DNA from: Bradyrhizobium sp. NAS96.2
GTDB taxonomy: Bacteria; Pseudomonadota; Alphaproteobacteria; Rhizobiales; Xanthobacteraceae
Assembly (NCBI RefSeq): GCF_001908235.1
Contig: NZ_LGHK01000035.1
Span: 1-45,351 of the forward strand
Reading direction: 5' to 3'
Length of the DNA: 45,351 nucleotides
Numbering within the stretch: the stretch's first letter is position 1; every line of letters starts with the position of its first letter. Shown here one piece after another: positions 34,117 through 42,783 of this stretch. Made by a program: the position numbers and the translations under genes. The notes beneath the pieces were generated by a model. That model saw only the letters and a list, made by a program, of their open reading frames with translations. It was not told the origin of the DNA and made no database searches.

Positions 34117-35427
34117 ATGAATGTCAGCATTTTCGGCCTTGGCTATGTCGGGACGGTCTGCGCCGCCTGCTTCACCGAACTCGGCCACCAGATCATCGGC
34201 GTCGACAAGAGCGTCGCGAAAGTCGATCTAATCCGCGAAGGCAGATCGCCGGTCATCGAGCCCGGCATCTCGGACAAGGTCGCGCGCGCCGTCGCAACCG
34301 GTCAATTGACCGCGACCACCGATGCCACCGAGGCGATCGTCAACAGCGACATATCGATGGTCTGCGTCGGCACACCGTCATCCGGCAATGGCAACCTCGA
34401 TCTCACCGCGATTCGGCAGGTCGCGGTCGAGATCGGCCGCGGTTTGCGCGCGAAGAACGCGCCGCACACCGTGACGATCCGCTCCACCGTGCTGCCCGGC
34501 ACCACCCGCGGCACCGTCGGGCCGCTAATCGAGGAAGCCTCCGGCAACAAGATCGGACGCGATTTCGATCTTGCTTTCAATCCCGAGTTCCTGCGCGAAG
34601 GCAGCGCCATCGCGGACTTCAACGCGCCGTCCAAGACCGTGGTCGGCGCCTTCAACCAGGAAACCGCCGACCGCGTCATGGCGCTCTACAAGGACCTGCC
34701 CGGCGCCAAGATCACGCCGCCGGTCGAGACTGCGGAACTCGCCAAATATGTCGACAACAGCTGGCATGCGCTGAAGGTCAGCTTCGCCAACGAGATCGGC
34801 ACGATCGCGAAGACCCTCGGCATCGACGGCCGCGACGTCATGAACATCTTCCTGCAGGACACAAGGCTCAACATCTCACCGGCCTACTTGCGGCCGGGTT
34901 TTGCCTTCGGCGGCTCCTGCCTGCCCAAGGACGTCAAGGCGTTGAAGCATCTGGCGCACAGCCGCGGGCTGTCGACCCCGGTGCTCGAAAGCATCCTGCC
35001 GAGCAACGACATGATCATGTCGCGCGGCGCCGACTGGATCCTGTCGCATGAGGGCCGCCGAATCGCCTTCCTCGGCATCAGCTTCAAGGCCGGTACCGAC
35101 GATGTGCGCGACAGCCCGTTCGTCGAACTGGTCAAAGGCCTGCGCAGCGAGCAGCGCGAGATCCGGATCTACGACCCCAACGTGCAGCTGTCGCAGCTGA
35201 TCGGCGCCAACCGGGACTTCCTGATGCGCAACCCGGATCTGGTCGGCCTGCTGCATGACGATGTGACGGCGACGATCGAATGGGCCGACATCATCGTGCT
35301 GACGACGGCCGATCCGCGCTTCGTCGCGGCGCTGAAGGCAAGCCGTGCCGACCAGACCGTGCTCGAACTGTCGGACATCGGACTGCCCGCTGAAGTCAGC
35401 GCCCGAGTGAGCGGCTTCCACTGGTAG
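34117..35427 (+). CDS. algD: GDP-mannose 6-dehydrogenase
   Basis: This enzyme oxidises GDP-mannose twice to GDP-mannuronate. The 436-residue length equals that of AlgD. Its motifs are the Rossmann start FGLGYVGTVCAACFTELGH, VCVGTPSSGNGNLDL, TIRSTVLPGTTRGTV, FNPEFLREGSAI, and the catalytic Cys268 in FGGSCLPKDVKAL, the same residue number as in Pseudomonas AlgD. It ends with LSDIGLP and GFHW. The start MNVSIFGLGYVG puts the first beta strand at the N-terminus; AAGG is about 9 bases upstream. A tandem 18-base repeat precedes it. A methyltransferase follows 8 bases on. The rest of the alginate machinery (Alg8, Alg44) is not here, so the product feeds a different polymer. The symbol is by similarity. 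Confidence 0.93.
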   Translation: MNVSIFGLGYVGTVCAACFTELGHQIIGVDKSVAKVDLIREGRSPVIEPGISDKVARAVATGQLTATTDATEAIVNSDISMVCVGTPSSGNGNLDLTAIRQVAVEIGRGLRAKNAPHTVTIRSTVLPGTTRGTVGPLIEEASGNKIGRDFDLAFNPEFLREGSAIADFNAPSKTVVGAFNQETADRVMALYKDLPGAKITPPVETAELAKYVDNSWHALKVSFANEIGTIAKTLGIDGRDVMNIFLQDTRLNISPAYLRPGFAFGGSCLPKDVKALKHLAHSRGLSTPVLESILPSNDMIMSRGADWILSHEGRRIAFLGISFKAGTDDVRDSPFVELVKGLRSEQREIRIYDPNVQLSQLIGANRDFLMRNPDLVGLLHDDVTATIEWADIIVLTTADPRFVAALKASRADQTVLELSDIGLPAEVSARVSGFHW

Positions 35428-35435
35428 GGAACATC

Positions 35436-36149
35436 ATGGCCACCATGGCCCGCGACCGTCCCGAAATCCGCTTTCACGACGAGATTTCGTCGGGGTGGGA
35501 GACCCTGCATCAGAGCCGCACCTTCAGGGCGCGCACGGCCGCAATGTTCGATCTGCTCGGAAACGCGGACCTCGACGGGCAGCGCTGGCTGGATGCAGGC
35601 TGCGGCACCGGCACGCTCTCCCGCCTGCTCGCCGCACGCGGCTGCGACGTCACCGGCGTCGACGCCTCGCCGGAGATGATCGCGGCGGCACGCGGCCGCC
35701 GCGCCGACGGCACGCCGGCCGAACGGCTCACATTCCGGCAGATCCCGACCATCGCAAGTCTGCCGTTTGCGGATCGATCCTTCGACGGCGTGCTCTGCGC
35801 GAGCGTGCTGGAATATGTCCCCAACGTGGCGCAATGCCTCGCCCAGATCCATCGCGTGCTCAGGCCCGGCGGACTGCTGCTGGTCTCGATCCCCAATCGC
35901 GATTCGCTGCTGCGTCAGAGCTACAAGCTCGCGCATGCGGCCTCCTCGCGCGTGTCGGCGCGGCCGCTGTTCCGCTATCTCGCCTTCTCCAAATTCGAGG
36001 CCTCGCCGGCCGCGATGCAGGGCCTGCTGCGACAGCATGGTCTCACGATGCTGGCGACCGGGTTCGCCGGCTCCCCGCTCCCGCCGGCGCTCGATCGCCG
36101 CCCGAGTGTGGGCACGCTGATCAATATCCTCGCCCGCCGCGACGGCTGA
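35436..36149 (+). CDS. Class I SAM-dependent methyltransferase
   Basis: The 237-residue protein shows the classical pattern: motif I WLDAGCGTGTLSRLLAARG, acidic loop VTGVDASPEMIAAAR, motif IV FDGVLCASVLEYVPNV and post I LRPGGLLLVSIPNRDSL. It belongs to the methyltransferase 11/25-type group. Eight bases separate it from algD, so it is in the same transcript and may methylate a sugar of the same polymer (inference). The second ATG (MARDRPE, three codons in) is an alternative start. It converges on the minus-strand operon, with a 21-base gap that holds a short inverted repeat (GGCGG/CCGCC). Confidence 0.9.
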   Translation: MATMARDRPEIRFHDEISSGWETLHQSRTFRARTAAMFDLLGNADLDGQRWLDAGCGTGTLSRLLAARGCDVTGVDASPEMIAAARGRRADGTPAERLTFRQIPTIASLPFADRSFDGVLCASVLEYVPNVAQCLAQIHRVLRPGGLLLVSIPNRDSLLRQSYKLAHAASSRVSARPLFRYLAFSKFEASPAAMQGLLRQHGLTMLATGFAGSPLPPALDRRPSVGTLINILARRDG

Positions 36150-36170
36150 TGCGGCGGGCAGACGTCCGCC

Positions 36171-36842
36171 TCAAGCCTTGATCGCCATCAGCGACTTGGT
36201 CATGCCGAGATATCGTTCACGATAGATCTTGGCGTCCGGAAACGTTTCCGTCATCTCGCGCCAGTCGAACAGATGCCAATCGGGCGCGGTCCGCTTGAAC
36301 CAGAAGCGGTTGAACAGTTCGATCAGCGAGATCTGCAGCCGCCTTGGCAACAGCACGATGATGCCGGGCAGCCAGGTATGGCTCTCGATCGGAAAGTAGC
36401 GGTACGGCGTTTGCACGTAGAAGGACTTTGCGACCCGCGAGATCTCACCCGCAAAGCGGTTCTGGTGCTCGCGCGCGACATTCAGAAAGTCCGCGTCGCT
36501 CGCGATCGTCACGACGTTCTGCTTCGGCCCGGTGACATGCTCGATCACCGACGAGCAGAAGCAGAAATCGAACGTCTGATCGTCGAACGGCAGGCGCTCG
36601 GTCTCCTGCAGCAGCACGGTCTTGAAGCCGAAGCGATCGCGCGCGGTCTTCAGATCCTCGGCCGAGATGTCGCAGACCGTGATGTCGGTATGAAACGGCA
36701 GGATTGCGCGAATGTGCCGGCCGGTGCCGCCGCCGAGATCGAGAATCCTGGCATTGAGCGGCAGGTTCACGGTGCGGACGAGGAACTCGCCGCGCCGCAG
36801 GCGTGCCGCACTGGAAAATCGGGCTTGGATGGCGCCCAGCAA
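36171..36842 (-). CDS. Class I SAM-dependent methyltransferase (last gene of wzc operon)
   Basis: The 223-residue protein has motif I ARILDLGGGTGRHIRAIL, then ITVCDISAEDLKTA, and motif IV FDFCFCSSVIEHVTGP. A C-terminal part with YVQTPYRYFPIESHTWLP and DWREMTETFPDAKI is typical of methyltransferases near LPS genes. The start is a TTG at 36842, chosen because AGGAG stands 7 bases upstream and the frame above it overlaps another gene. It lies 13 bases after the stop of the preceding methyltransferase. Its sugar target is unknown. Confidence 0.85.
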   Translation of the reverse strand: MLGAIQARFSSAARLRRGEFLVRTVNLPLNARILDLGGGTGRHIRAILPFHTDITVCDISAEDLKTARDRFGFKTVLLQETERLPFDDQTFDFCFCSSVIEHVTGPKQNVVTIASDADFLNVAREHQNRFAGEISRVAKSFYVQTPYRYFPIESHTWLPGIIVLLPRRLQISLIELFNRFWFKRTAPDWHLFDWREMTETFPDAKIYRERYLGMTKSLMAIKA

Positions 36843-36855
36843 TGTCAGTCTCCTG

Positions 36856-37482
36856 CTACTTGATGGCCTCGAAGAAGATCGACTCGTCCGGCCGGTTGTC
36901 GAGCCGGTCGATGTCGGGACAGACACCCTCGCGATACGCCCTTGTATGGGTCTCCGAGCAGCCTGCGTCGCGGAACAGTGCCGCCAGCGAGGCGCGGGTA
37001 TAGCCCCAGTGATGTGCAAAGGCGGCCTCGCTGCGGCGCTCGATCTCGAACACGCCCTTGAGGAAGGCCTGCGGCGCAGAGGGATCATAGAGCGCGACGA
37101 TCCGTTCCATGTCGGGGACGACGATGCGGCACACCCCGCGCGGCGCCAGCACTCGGGCGATCTCGCGCGCCAGCCGCTCGACCTCGTCGGGAAATAAATG
37201 CTCGAAGACATGCGCGCTGAACACCGCCGCAAGGCTGCCATCGGCGAACGGCAGCGGCCTGGTCAGGTCCATGTAGCGGAGCCCGGCAAACCTGCCCTGG
37301 CGGTGCTCGGCATAACGGGCGTCGCTCAACAGGCCTGCCAGATGCAGCGCTTTGGCCGCGAACGGCAGGCGCGCGATCCACAGATGCATCGTGATGTCGG
37401 TGTTGATCCAGCCCTCGATGCCGCAATTGAAGGCGCCGATATGCAGCCTCGAGAGCGCGCCGCCGGGTGCATCGTCGGTCAT
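36856..37482 (-). CDS. Methyltransferase-like protein with altered motif I
   Basis: The 208-residue protein has the methyltransferase 11 layout: LHIGAFNCGIEGWINTDI at the start, LTRPLPFADGSLAAVFSAHVFEHL for motif IV and RVLAPRGVCRIVVPDMERIV. In relatives the first motif normally reads with a G-C-G-N turn; here it is G-A-F-N-C-G, so SAM binding may be changed. C-terminal HHWGYTRASLAALFRDAGC matches similar proteins in capsule loci. The start overlaps the flippase stop by 4 bases. It is the seventh gene of the operon. Confidence 0.83.
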   Translation of the reverse strand: MTDDAPGGALSRLHIGAFNCGIEGWINTDITMHLWIARLPFAAKALHLAGLLSDARYAEHRQGRFAGLRYMDLTRPLPFADGSLAAVFSAHVFEHLFPDEVERLAREIARVLAPRGVCRIVVPDMERIVALYDPSAPQAFLKGVFEIERRSEAAFAHHWGYTRASLAALFRDAGCSETHTRAYREGVCPDIDRLDNRPDESIFFEAIK

Positions 37483-38798
37483 GCCTGCTCCCGCACCGGA
37501 TTAGTCAGCACGACTGTGATCACTGACGCTGCGCTGGAGGCCACCATCGCTGCAACCGCACCCATCACCAGCCACGCTTGTGCCGCGAACGGCAGCACGC
37601 AGCACAGCGCGACGAGGCCGGCCAGGCGGCTGAGCATGAACCGCTGCGGCTTGCCGGTCGCAAACAGCGGCAGCGCGAGGCCGAGCCACACCGCGTCGAG
37701 CCCCATCGCAAGGCCCATCAAACCGAGGGTGCCGGTGCCGATGTCATAAGTCTGGCCGTGGATGACAAGGGCGAGAATGCGCTGGCCGAACAGCACGACC
37801 ATCGCGCCATAGGCAGCGGCGATCGATCCGAGCAGCACGGCATTTTCGCGCGCCGCGGCGGCGACCGCGCTGCGCCTGCCGGCGCGCAGCTCGGCCGCGA
37901 TCTCCGGCAAGCGGACCGAGAACATCGTCGCGCAGAACTGGCTCAGCGGCGCGAACACCAGCAGCAGGATCCGTAGTGACGCGCTCGCGTCCAGCCCGAT
38001 CAGGAGGCCGCAAACCGGGATCAGCCCGATGCTGCCGATCCAATAAGTGAGCGAGGTCGCGACGAACCAGCGGGCATTCCTGAAAAGCCGCCGCAACGAG
38101 CCGCGGAAGATTCTGGCGTGCGGCCGGGCCAGCTCGCTGGTGTGGAGCAGCGAGAGGCTCGCGGCAATAGCAGCCGAGATCGCGATACACGTCATCGCCG
38201 CCGCGGCGCCGGCGAGCTTGAGCATGATCATCAGCCCGGCCGAGGCGACCAGCGCCACGCAATAGGTCAGCGACGACGCCACCGCGCGCGGCAATCGCCC
38301 GTCGAGATAGCAGATGCGGCGGAACATGCTTTGCAGGCGAACGGCGGGGATCGCGAGCCCGGTTGCGATCACGAGCCCGCCTGCATCGCCGCCGATCGCG
38401 ACGATCACCGAACCCGTAACCACCAGCAGCAGGCCAAGCGCAGCGGAAACGCCGAGCGACGACAAATAGAGGCCGAGCCGCAGCTGCGGCCACAGCGATT
38501 TCGGAATGCGATGCGCGGTCGCCGGCAAGCCGTCGTCGAACAGGCCGCGCAGGAACACCGCCTCGATCAGGATCGAGAACGACCAGGCGATACTGAATTG
38601 GCCGAACGAACTGATATCGAGCACGTTGGCGAGCACGATCGTCAGCACGAAGGCGGAGCCGCTGAGCAGCGCCTGGTCGATCAGCCCGAGCGCGACATTG
38701 CCCCCGGCGCGCCGCAGCCGGCGGAGTGCTCCGCCAACGGCGCCGGCGACCCGGGTCTGGGCCGCCATTCGGTCGAGCCTTTCCGTCAACGCACTCAC
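37479..38798 (-). CDS. Polysaccharide flippase (Wzx-like)
   Basis: The 439-residue protein is very hydrophobic, with about 12 membrane segments (for example SAFVLTIVLANVLDISSFGQ, LGLYLSSLGVSAALGLLLVV, VALVASAGLMIMLKLAGAAA, LLGSIAAAYGAMVVLF, LAGLVALCCVLPFAAQAWLV). This fits the MATE/PST superfamily that moves lipid-linked repeat units across the inner membrane. The start is a GTG at 38798 overlapping the ligase stop (GTGA). Its place between ligase and methyltransferase genes in one operon supports Wzx function. Sequence divergence prevents a closer assignment. Confidence 0.85.
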   Translation of the reverse strand: MSALTERLDRMAAQTRVAGAVGGALRRLRRAGGNVALGLIDQALLSGSAFVLTIVLANVLDISSFGQFSIAWSFSILIEAVFLRGLFDDGLPATAHRIPKSLWPQLRLGLYLSSLGVSAALGLLLVVTGSVIVAIGGDAGGLVIATGLAIPAVRLQSMFRRICYLDGRLPRAVASSLTYCVALVASAGLMIMLKLAGAAAAMTCIAISAAIAASLSLLHTSELARPHARIFRGSLRRLFRNARWFVATSLTYWIGSIGLIPVCGLLIGLDASASLRILLLVFAPLSQFCATMFSVRLPEIAAELRAGRRSAVAAAARENAVLLGSIAAAYGAMVVLFGQRILALVIHGQTYDIGTGTLGLMGLAMGLDAVWLGLALPLFATGKPQRFMLSRLAGLVALCCVLPFAAQAWLVMGAVAAMVASSAASVITVVLTNPVREQA

Positions 38799-40087
38799 GC
38801 CTCACTCACGCGCAGTCTGGTGAACGCCCGCCGCGGCGCCACTTGCAGCCGGGCCTCCGGGCCGAAATAGCACCAGAACACCAGCACGCAGCCGAAATAA
38901 TTATGCAGCAGCTGGCTCGAATCGTTGGCCGACGCGATCACGACAAACAGCAGCATCGCGAACGGCGCCAGCCAGTACATCCCTTTCCGCTCGAACGTGA
39001 ACACGATGGTGTTCCACAACGCGCGCGCCAGCAGCAGCATATAGAGCGCACCACCGAGCAGACCGAACTGGAGAAACGCGTCGAGATAGGAATTCTCGAA
39101 CGAGCCGAACTCGGTATTCCAGGGCGCCATGCTGGTCAGCTCGTTCGCCGGCGAGTTCGGCAGCTCGTTGAAGAACCCGGAAAAGCCGTAGCCGAGCCAG
39201 GGGTGTTGCCAGAAGAAGTAGGGCCAGACCGACCAGAGGAACGAGCGGCCGGTCAGGTTTCCGCTGCGGCCGACCAAGCCATACAACTCGTCGCTCGGCA
39301 CGGCGAACACAACGAGCGCAACAAAAGCCAGGCAAAGCCAGTAGATCGAGGCCGCCCCTCTGTGCCCGAGCACCACAAGCAGCAGCCCAAAAGTGACGGC
39401 GAGCGCCGTCAACATGCTGATCAGCGGTCCCGCGGCGCCGGCCGCAGCGAGCGCAAAAAGATGACATCCCATCAGCAACAGCGACCAGCCGAACTGCTTG
39501 CGTGGCCCCGCCAGCATGCGCACGAAACAGATCAACACCATGAGGCCGAAGAAAGCGCCGGCGAGGTTCTTGTGGCCGAACACGCCGGCATAGGCCTGGG
39601 TGCCGAGCACGGTCGGCCGATGCAGCGGGTCATAGTCCCATTGCGACCCGATCACCGGAAACAGCAGGACGTGCACGATCAGCACGACGATCCCGATCCG
39701 GAACAAGGTGTCGACCAGACGGTCGACCGGACGGCTGACCACGACCCATGCCGAGAACATCGTGGTGAGCAGATACATCGCGAACTTGACCGACGAGCCG
39801 GCGGGGTCGGCACTCAGCGCCAGCGACACCAGCGCGAAGGCCATGAATGTGAGATAGAGATGCGATTGCAGCATCAGCAGGCCGAAGCGCTTCCGGTCGA
39901 CCGCGATATGCAGCATCAGCAGGATGTAGAGCAGCAGCCACGCGGCACGGAACAGCGTGGATTCGCCGGCCCGTTCCGCGAACGAGATGCCCTCGATGAA
40001 ATTGAACAGGAAATAGATGCAGCCGAGCACCATCACCAGATAGGCGTGCAGAAAGACGTCGGTTCGAAACCACCATCGGCCGATCAT
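38795..40087 (-). CDS. O-antigen ligase / polymerase family membrane protein (WaaL/Wzy-like)
   Basis: The 430-residue protein has about 11-12 membrane segments (FLHAYLVMVLGCIYFLFNF, LYILLMLHIAVDR, FMAFALVSLALSADPA, MSLLTALAV-like stretches). A large periplasmic loop near residue 300 has FLWSVWPYFFWQHPWLGYGF and NSYLDAFLQFGLLGGALYML, the pattern of the Wzy_C/O-antigen ligase family. Together with the flippase and Wzc it would polymerise or ligate the repeat unit. Ligase and polymerase cannot be told apart by sequence alone. The ATG at 40087 overlaps the GT4 stop (ATGA); the longer frame upstream is a shadow of that gene. Confidence 0.87.
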   Translation of the reverse strand: MIGRWWFRTDVFLHAYLVMVLGCIYFLFNFIEGISFAERAGESTLFRAAWLLLYILLMLHIAVDRKRFGLLMLQSHLYLTFMAFALVSLALSADPAGSSVKFAMYLLTTMFSAWVVVSRPVDRLVDTLFRIGIVVLIVHVLLFPVIGSQWDYDPLHRPTVLGTQAYAGVFGHKNLAGAFFGLMVLICFVRMLAGPRKQFGWSLLLMGCHLFALAAAGAAGPLISMLTALAVTFGLLLVVLGHRGAASIYWLCLAFVALVVFAVPSDELYGLVGRSGNLTGRSFLWSVWPYFFWQHPWLGYGFSGFFNELPNSPANELTSMAPWNTEFGSFENSYLDAFLQFGLLGGALYMLLLARALWNTIVFTFERKGMYWLAPFAMLLFVVIASANDSSQLLHNYFGCVLVFWCYFGPEARLQVAPRRAFTRLRVSEA

Positions 40088-41199
40088 TGAACGGCCTCCT
40101 GCCGGGCCGGCGCCCTCGCAAGGTGATCGACCGCGGCCATGAAGCGCGCCGCGGCGTCGGCAAGCGCATCCTTTCGCACGCTGTGCCGGGCCTGCTGCGA
40201 CATCATCTCCCAACGCGCGGGATGTTCGAGCAGGCCGCGCGCCGCGTCGACCCACGCCTGCTCATCAAGCGCGCAAACATGGCCGTTCACGTGGTCGCGT
40301 ACCAACTCGCCGCCCGCTCCGACATGCGGCGACACCAGGCACGGAACTCCGCACTGCAAGGCTTCGTTGCACACCAGACCCCACGGTTCCAGCAACGAGG
40401 GCAGCAGCAACAGCCGGGATTGCAGAAAGACTTCCGATATCGCCTGCCACGGCACATAGCTGTCGTGGCTGACATCGATGCCGGCGCCATCGAGCCGCGC
40501 CAGCATGCGCTGCTCGGCGGCGCCGGACCCGACCACGCGAACCCTGAGCGCTGGCAGGACCCGGCCGAGCGCGATGGTGACGTTCTCGAAGAAGATCGCG
40601 TTCTTGGCGTCGTCGTTGATGCGGGCGCACCAGAGCAGGTGAAATGGACGGTCGTGGAAGCCGGGGACAGTCTCCGGCGGATCCCATGCCGGCACCAGCG
40701 GCACCACGAACAGATCGTCGTCGCGGAGACCCGCGCCACGGAAATACGCCCTGCCCTTGTCGCTGCAGCACACGACCGCCTCGCACTGGCGCAGCAGCCA
40801 TGGCCGCGCCAGGCGATGATACGCGGTGTTGGGCATCGTCTCGCGCCAGCCGTCGATCGTCAGCGCGAGCGCCTTGCCGTTGGCGCGCGCCCATGCCGCT
40901 CCCGCCAGCATCGAGGGATAAAGCCCGTTGACGAACAGCAGGTCGGGCGCGAGCGCATTCAAGGCACGCCCGATCCAGATATTGAGATGGGTGTGACGCG
41001 ACCGCGACAACGGGATCGAGACACCGGGCACCGTGCGCGTCGTGTAGCGCGGCATGAACGTTCCCGCCCAGGAGCGATCGGCTTCCTGCGCGGTGCAGGA
41101 CAGCACCGCAAGATCCAGTCCACGATCGACCAGCTCGTTGTAGAGCCGGTTGGTGTAGGGGGTGATCATGTTGTTGAAGACGACCACGCGCGGCGCCAT
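40084..41199 (-). CDS. GT4 family glycosyltransferase
   Basis: The 371-residue protein is a GT-B enzyme: VVVFNNMITPYTNRLYNELV at the start, PDLLFVNGLYPSMLAGAAW, VCCSDKGRAYFRGAGL, and the C-terminal LLPSLLEPWGLVCNEALQCG with the two donor-site residues around EPWG-x-x-x-x-E. GELVRDHVNGHVCAL follows. It is three bases from the upstream methyltransferase and overlaps the ligase by 4, so it belongs to the wzc operon and likely adds one sugar of the repeat unit. Confidence 0.92.
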   Translation of the reverse strand: MAPRVVVFNNMITPYTNRLYNELVDRGLDLAVLSCTAQEADRSWAGTFMPRYTTRTVPGVSIPLSRSRHTHLNIWIGRALNALAPDLLFVNGLYPSMLAGAAWARANGKALALTIDGWRETMPNTAYHRLARPWLLRQCEAVVCCSDKGRAYFRGAGLRDDDLFVVPLVPAWDPPETVPGFHDRPFHLLWCARINDDAKNAIFFENVTIALGRVLPALRVRVVGSGAAEQRMLARLDGAGIDVSHDSYVPWQAISEVFLQSRLLLLPSLLEPWGLVCNEALQCGVPCLVSPHVGAGGELVRDHVNGHVCALDEQAWVDAARGLLEHPARWEMMSQQARHSVRKDALADAAARFMAAVDHLARAPARQEAVQ

Positions 41200-41202
41200 G
41201 GC

Positions 41203-41961
41203 TCAGCGGTCCCGTGGCGGCGTCTGCGCCTCACCGCGCCGGCAGAGCGCCCCGCAATGATAGGTCGCAAGCCGGGTGGCGAACGCCGGGCTGACCGACA
41301 GCAGCGACTTCCGCACAATGCTCTTTGCGAGCCCCTTCATCCGCGATGAATGAAATGCGTGCACCGGCAGGCTGTGGTCATAGGTGCCGAAGCCGATGAC
41401 ATGGAGTCCGGCGGTCTCCAGCACCAGGCGGAAGGTGTCGGGCGTGTAGAAATTGATATGCCCGATGTCGAGCGTCGATTGCAACGCCCGGCGGTTTGTC
41501 CGCGCGTGCAGTTCGCACGGGACTTCGATGTAGATGAAAGTCCGCGCAACGCGGGCAAGCTCGTACAGCAATGCGCGCGGTTCGGGCACGTGCTCCAGCA
41601 CATGGCTGGCATAGACGAGGTCGAACGATCCGTCAGCGAACGGGATCGTTGCACCGTCATAGCTCGACCAGCGGAACGGCGCCGCTGCGGCGCCGTCGAT
41701 CTCCAGGTTGGTCGCGGGATCGATGACGTCGATGCCGGTGAAGTCGCGGCCGATGCCGATCGCGGACAGCCGCGCCAGCACGGCGCCGGTGCCGCAGCCG
41801 ACCTCGAGCACATTGCCGACCCCGGCCGCGGACGCACCGAGCAGGCCGGCGATATGATCGGCCTTGTCGACTGCGCAGACGCGGCGCCAGTCGCGCTCCT
41901 GCGCCGAATAGACGCCCTCATAATGCGCGTTGTGCTGTCCGACGCTGAATTCCATCGTCAT
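41203..41961 (-). CDS. Class I SAM-dependent methyltransferase
   Basis: The 252-residue protein has motif I VLEVGCGTGAVLARLSAIG, FTGIDVIDP, motif IV FDLVYASHVLEHVPEPRALL and TFIYIEVPCELHARTN, then HINFYTPDTFRLVLETAGLH. The whole is typical of methyltransferases of glycan loci. The start ATG at 41961 overlaps the stop of the 42770 gene by 4 bases; a second ATG two codons on is an alternative. It probably methylates a sugar of the repeat unit or of the chain end. Confidence 0.9.
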   Translation of the reverse strand: MTMEFSVGQHNAHYEGVYSAQERDWRRVCAVDKADHIAGLLGASAAGVGNVLEVGCGTGAVLARLSAIGIGRDFTGIDVIDPATNLEIDGAAAAPFRWSSYDGATIPFADGSFDLVYASHVLEHVPEPRALLYELARVARTFIYIEVPCELHARTNRRALQSTLDIGHINFYTPDTFRLVLETAGLHVIGFGTYDHSLPVHAFHSSRMKGLAKSIVRKSLLSVSPAFATRLATYHCGALCRRGEAQTPPRDR

Positions 41962-42770
41962 GGCCTGGCCCTCGCCTCCGGCGGCATTCGGGCAAGCTCG
42001 TCGAGGCGGTCGTTCGATTTGTGCTCCGGATTGCGTCGCTCAGCCGGCGAGCGGCGGTCGAGGTCGTATCCGATGTCGGCCATGGCCTTGGTCAGGATGT
42101 CGACGTTCCGTTGCGGGACGGCCGCAAGGCCGGCCAGCAGCCTGTCCCGATGCGTCCAGCCTGGTCCCTTCAGCAGATCGATCGCCTCGGTATATAGTTC
42201 GGTCTTCACGAGGCGCGCGAACTCGGCAACCACCGCGTCGGACAGGTCGGACGGCAGCGCATCGAGCATGGCGAGCGCCATGGCGCTGCGCTTGACGGCG
42301 ATCCAGCCCTCATTGGGTCCGAGCCGGTACGACATCCGCAACAGGTCGAAATTGGCATCGCTCAAGCCCTGTCTTGTGTTGCGAAGCCAGAACAGCACGA
42401 CCCAGAGATAGGGATCGGCCGGTGCGCAGCCGAGCGATTTGCGGACCGCCGCGTCGAGCTCCCCCATCCTTGCGTCCACCTGATCGCCCGATGCGAGTGC
42501 GTTCTCCGCGAGCCGCAGCCGGATCACCGCCGCGCTGCGATCGATCGCCGGCACGCAATCCCTGTCCGCCGCGGCACGCGATAGCAGCGGCGCGAGGTCA
42601 CCGAGCTCGGCGTCGCTGACCGGTACGTTGCGCAGGATCAGGTCCCTGGCGCCATCCAGCCGGGTCTGCTCGACAAAGACCGGTAAGGTGGTGGCGCCCC
42701 AGGCGACCGACGAGCACGCGACCGCGGCCAGGAAGCCGCGCGCCAGCCAGGCGGCGGCGCGCCGCGGCAT
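41958..42770 (-). CDS. Hypothetical envelope protein of the wzc operon
   Basis: The protein is not recognised. From the ATG at 42770 it has 270 residues, starting MPRRAAAWLARGFLAAVACS, a charged N-terminus and hydrophobic stretch that fits a signal peptide or anchor, so it should face the periplasm. The rest is helical, with two cysteines (RDCVPAI and LGCAPAD) that could pair. NEGWIAVKRSAMALAMLDAL and the region around it look TPR-like. The start at 42770 is preferred for GAGG 4 bases upstream; 42800 and 42809 would overlap wzc by 17-26 bases. Context suggests a role in polymer assembly or export. Confidence 0.75.
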   Translation of the reverse strand: MPRRAAAWLARGFLAAVACSSVAWGATTLPVFVEQTRLDGARDLILRNVPVSDAELGDLAPLLSRAAADRDCVPAIDRSAAVIRLRLAENALASGDQVDARMGELDAAVRKSLGCAPADPYLWVVLFWLRNTRQGLSDANFDLLRMSYRLGPNEGWIAVKRSAMALAMLDALPSDLSDAVVAEFARLVKTELYTEAIDLLKGPGWTHRDRLLAGLAAVPQRNVDILTKAMADIGYDLDRRSPAERRNPEHKSNDRLDELARMPPEARARP

Positions 42771-42783
42771 CTCGCCTCGCGTC

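Noticed and set aside
38726..41349. Two long plus-strand frames over ligase and GT4 genes
   Set aside because: Both are antisense to well-supported membrane and GT4 genes and show no domain.
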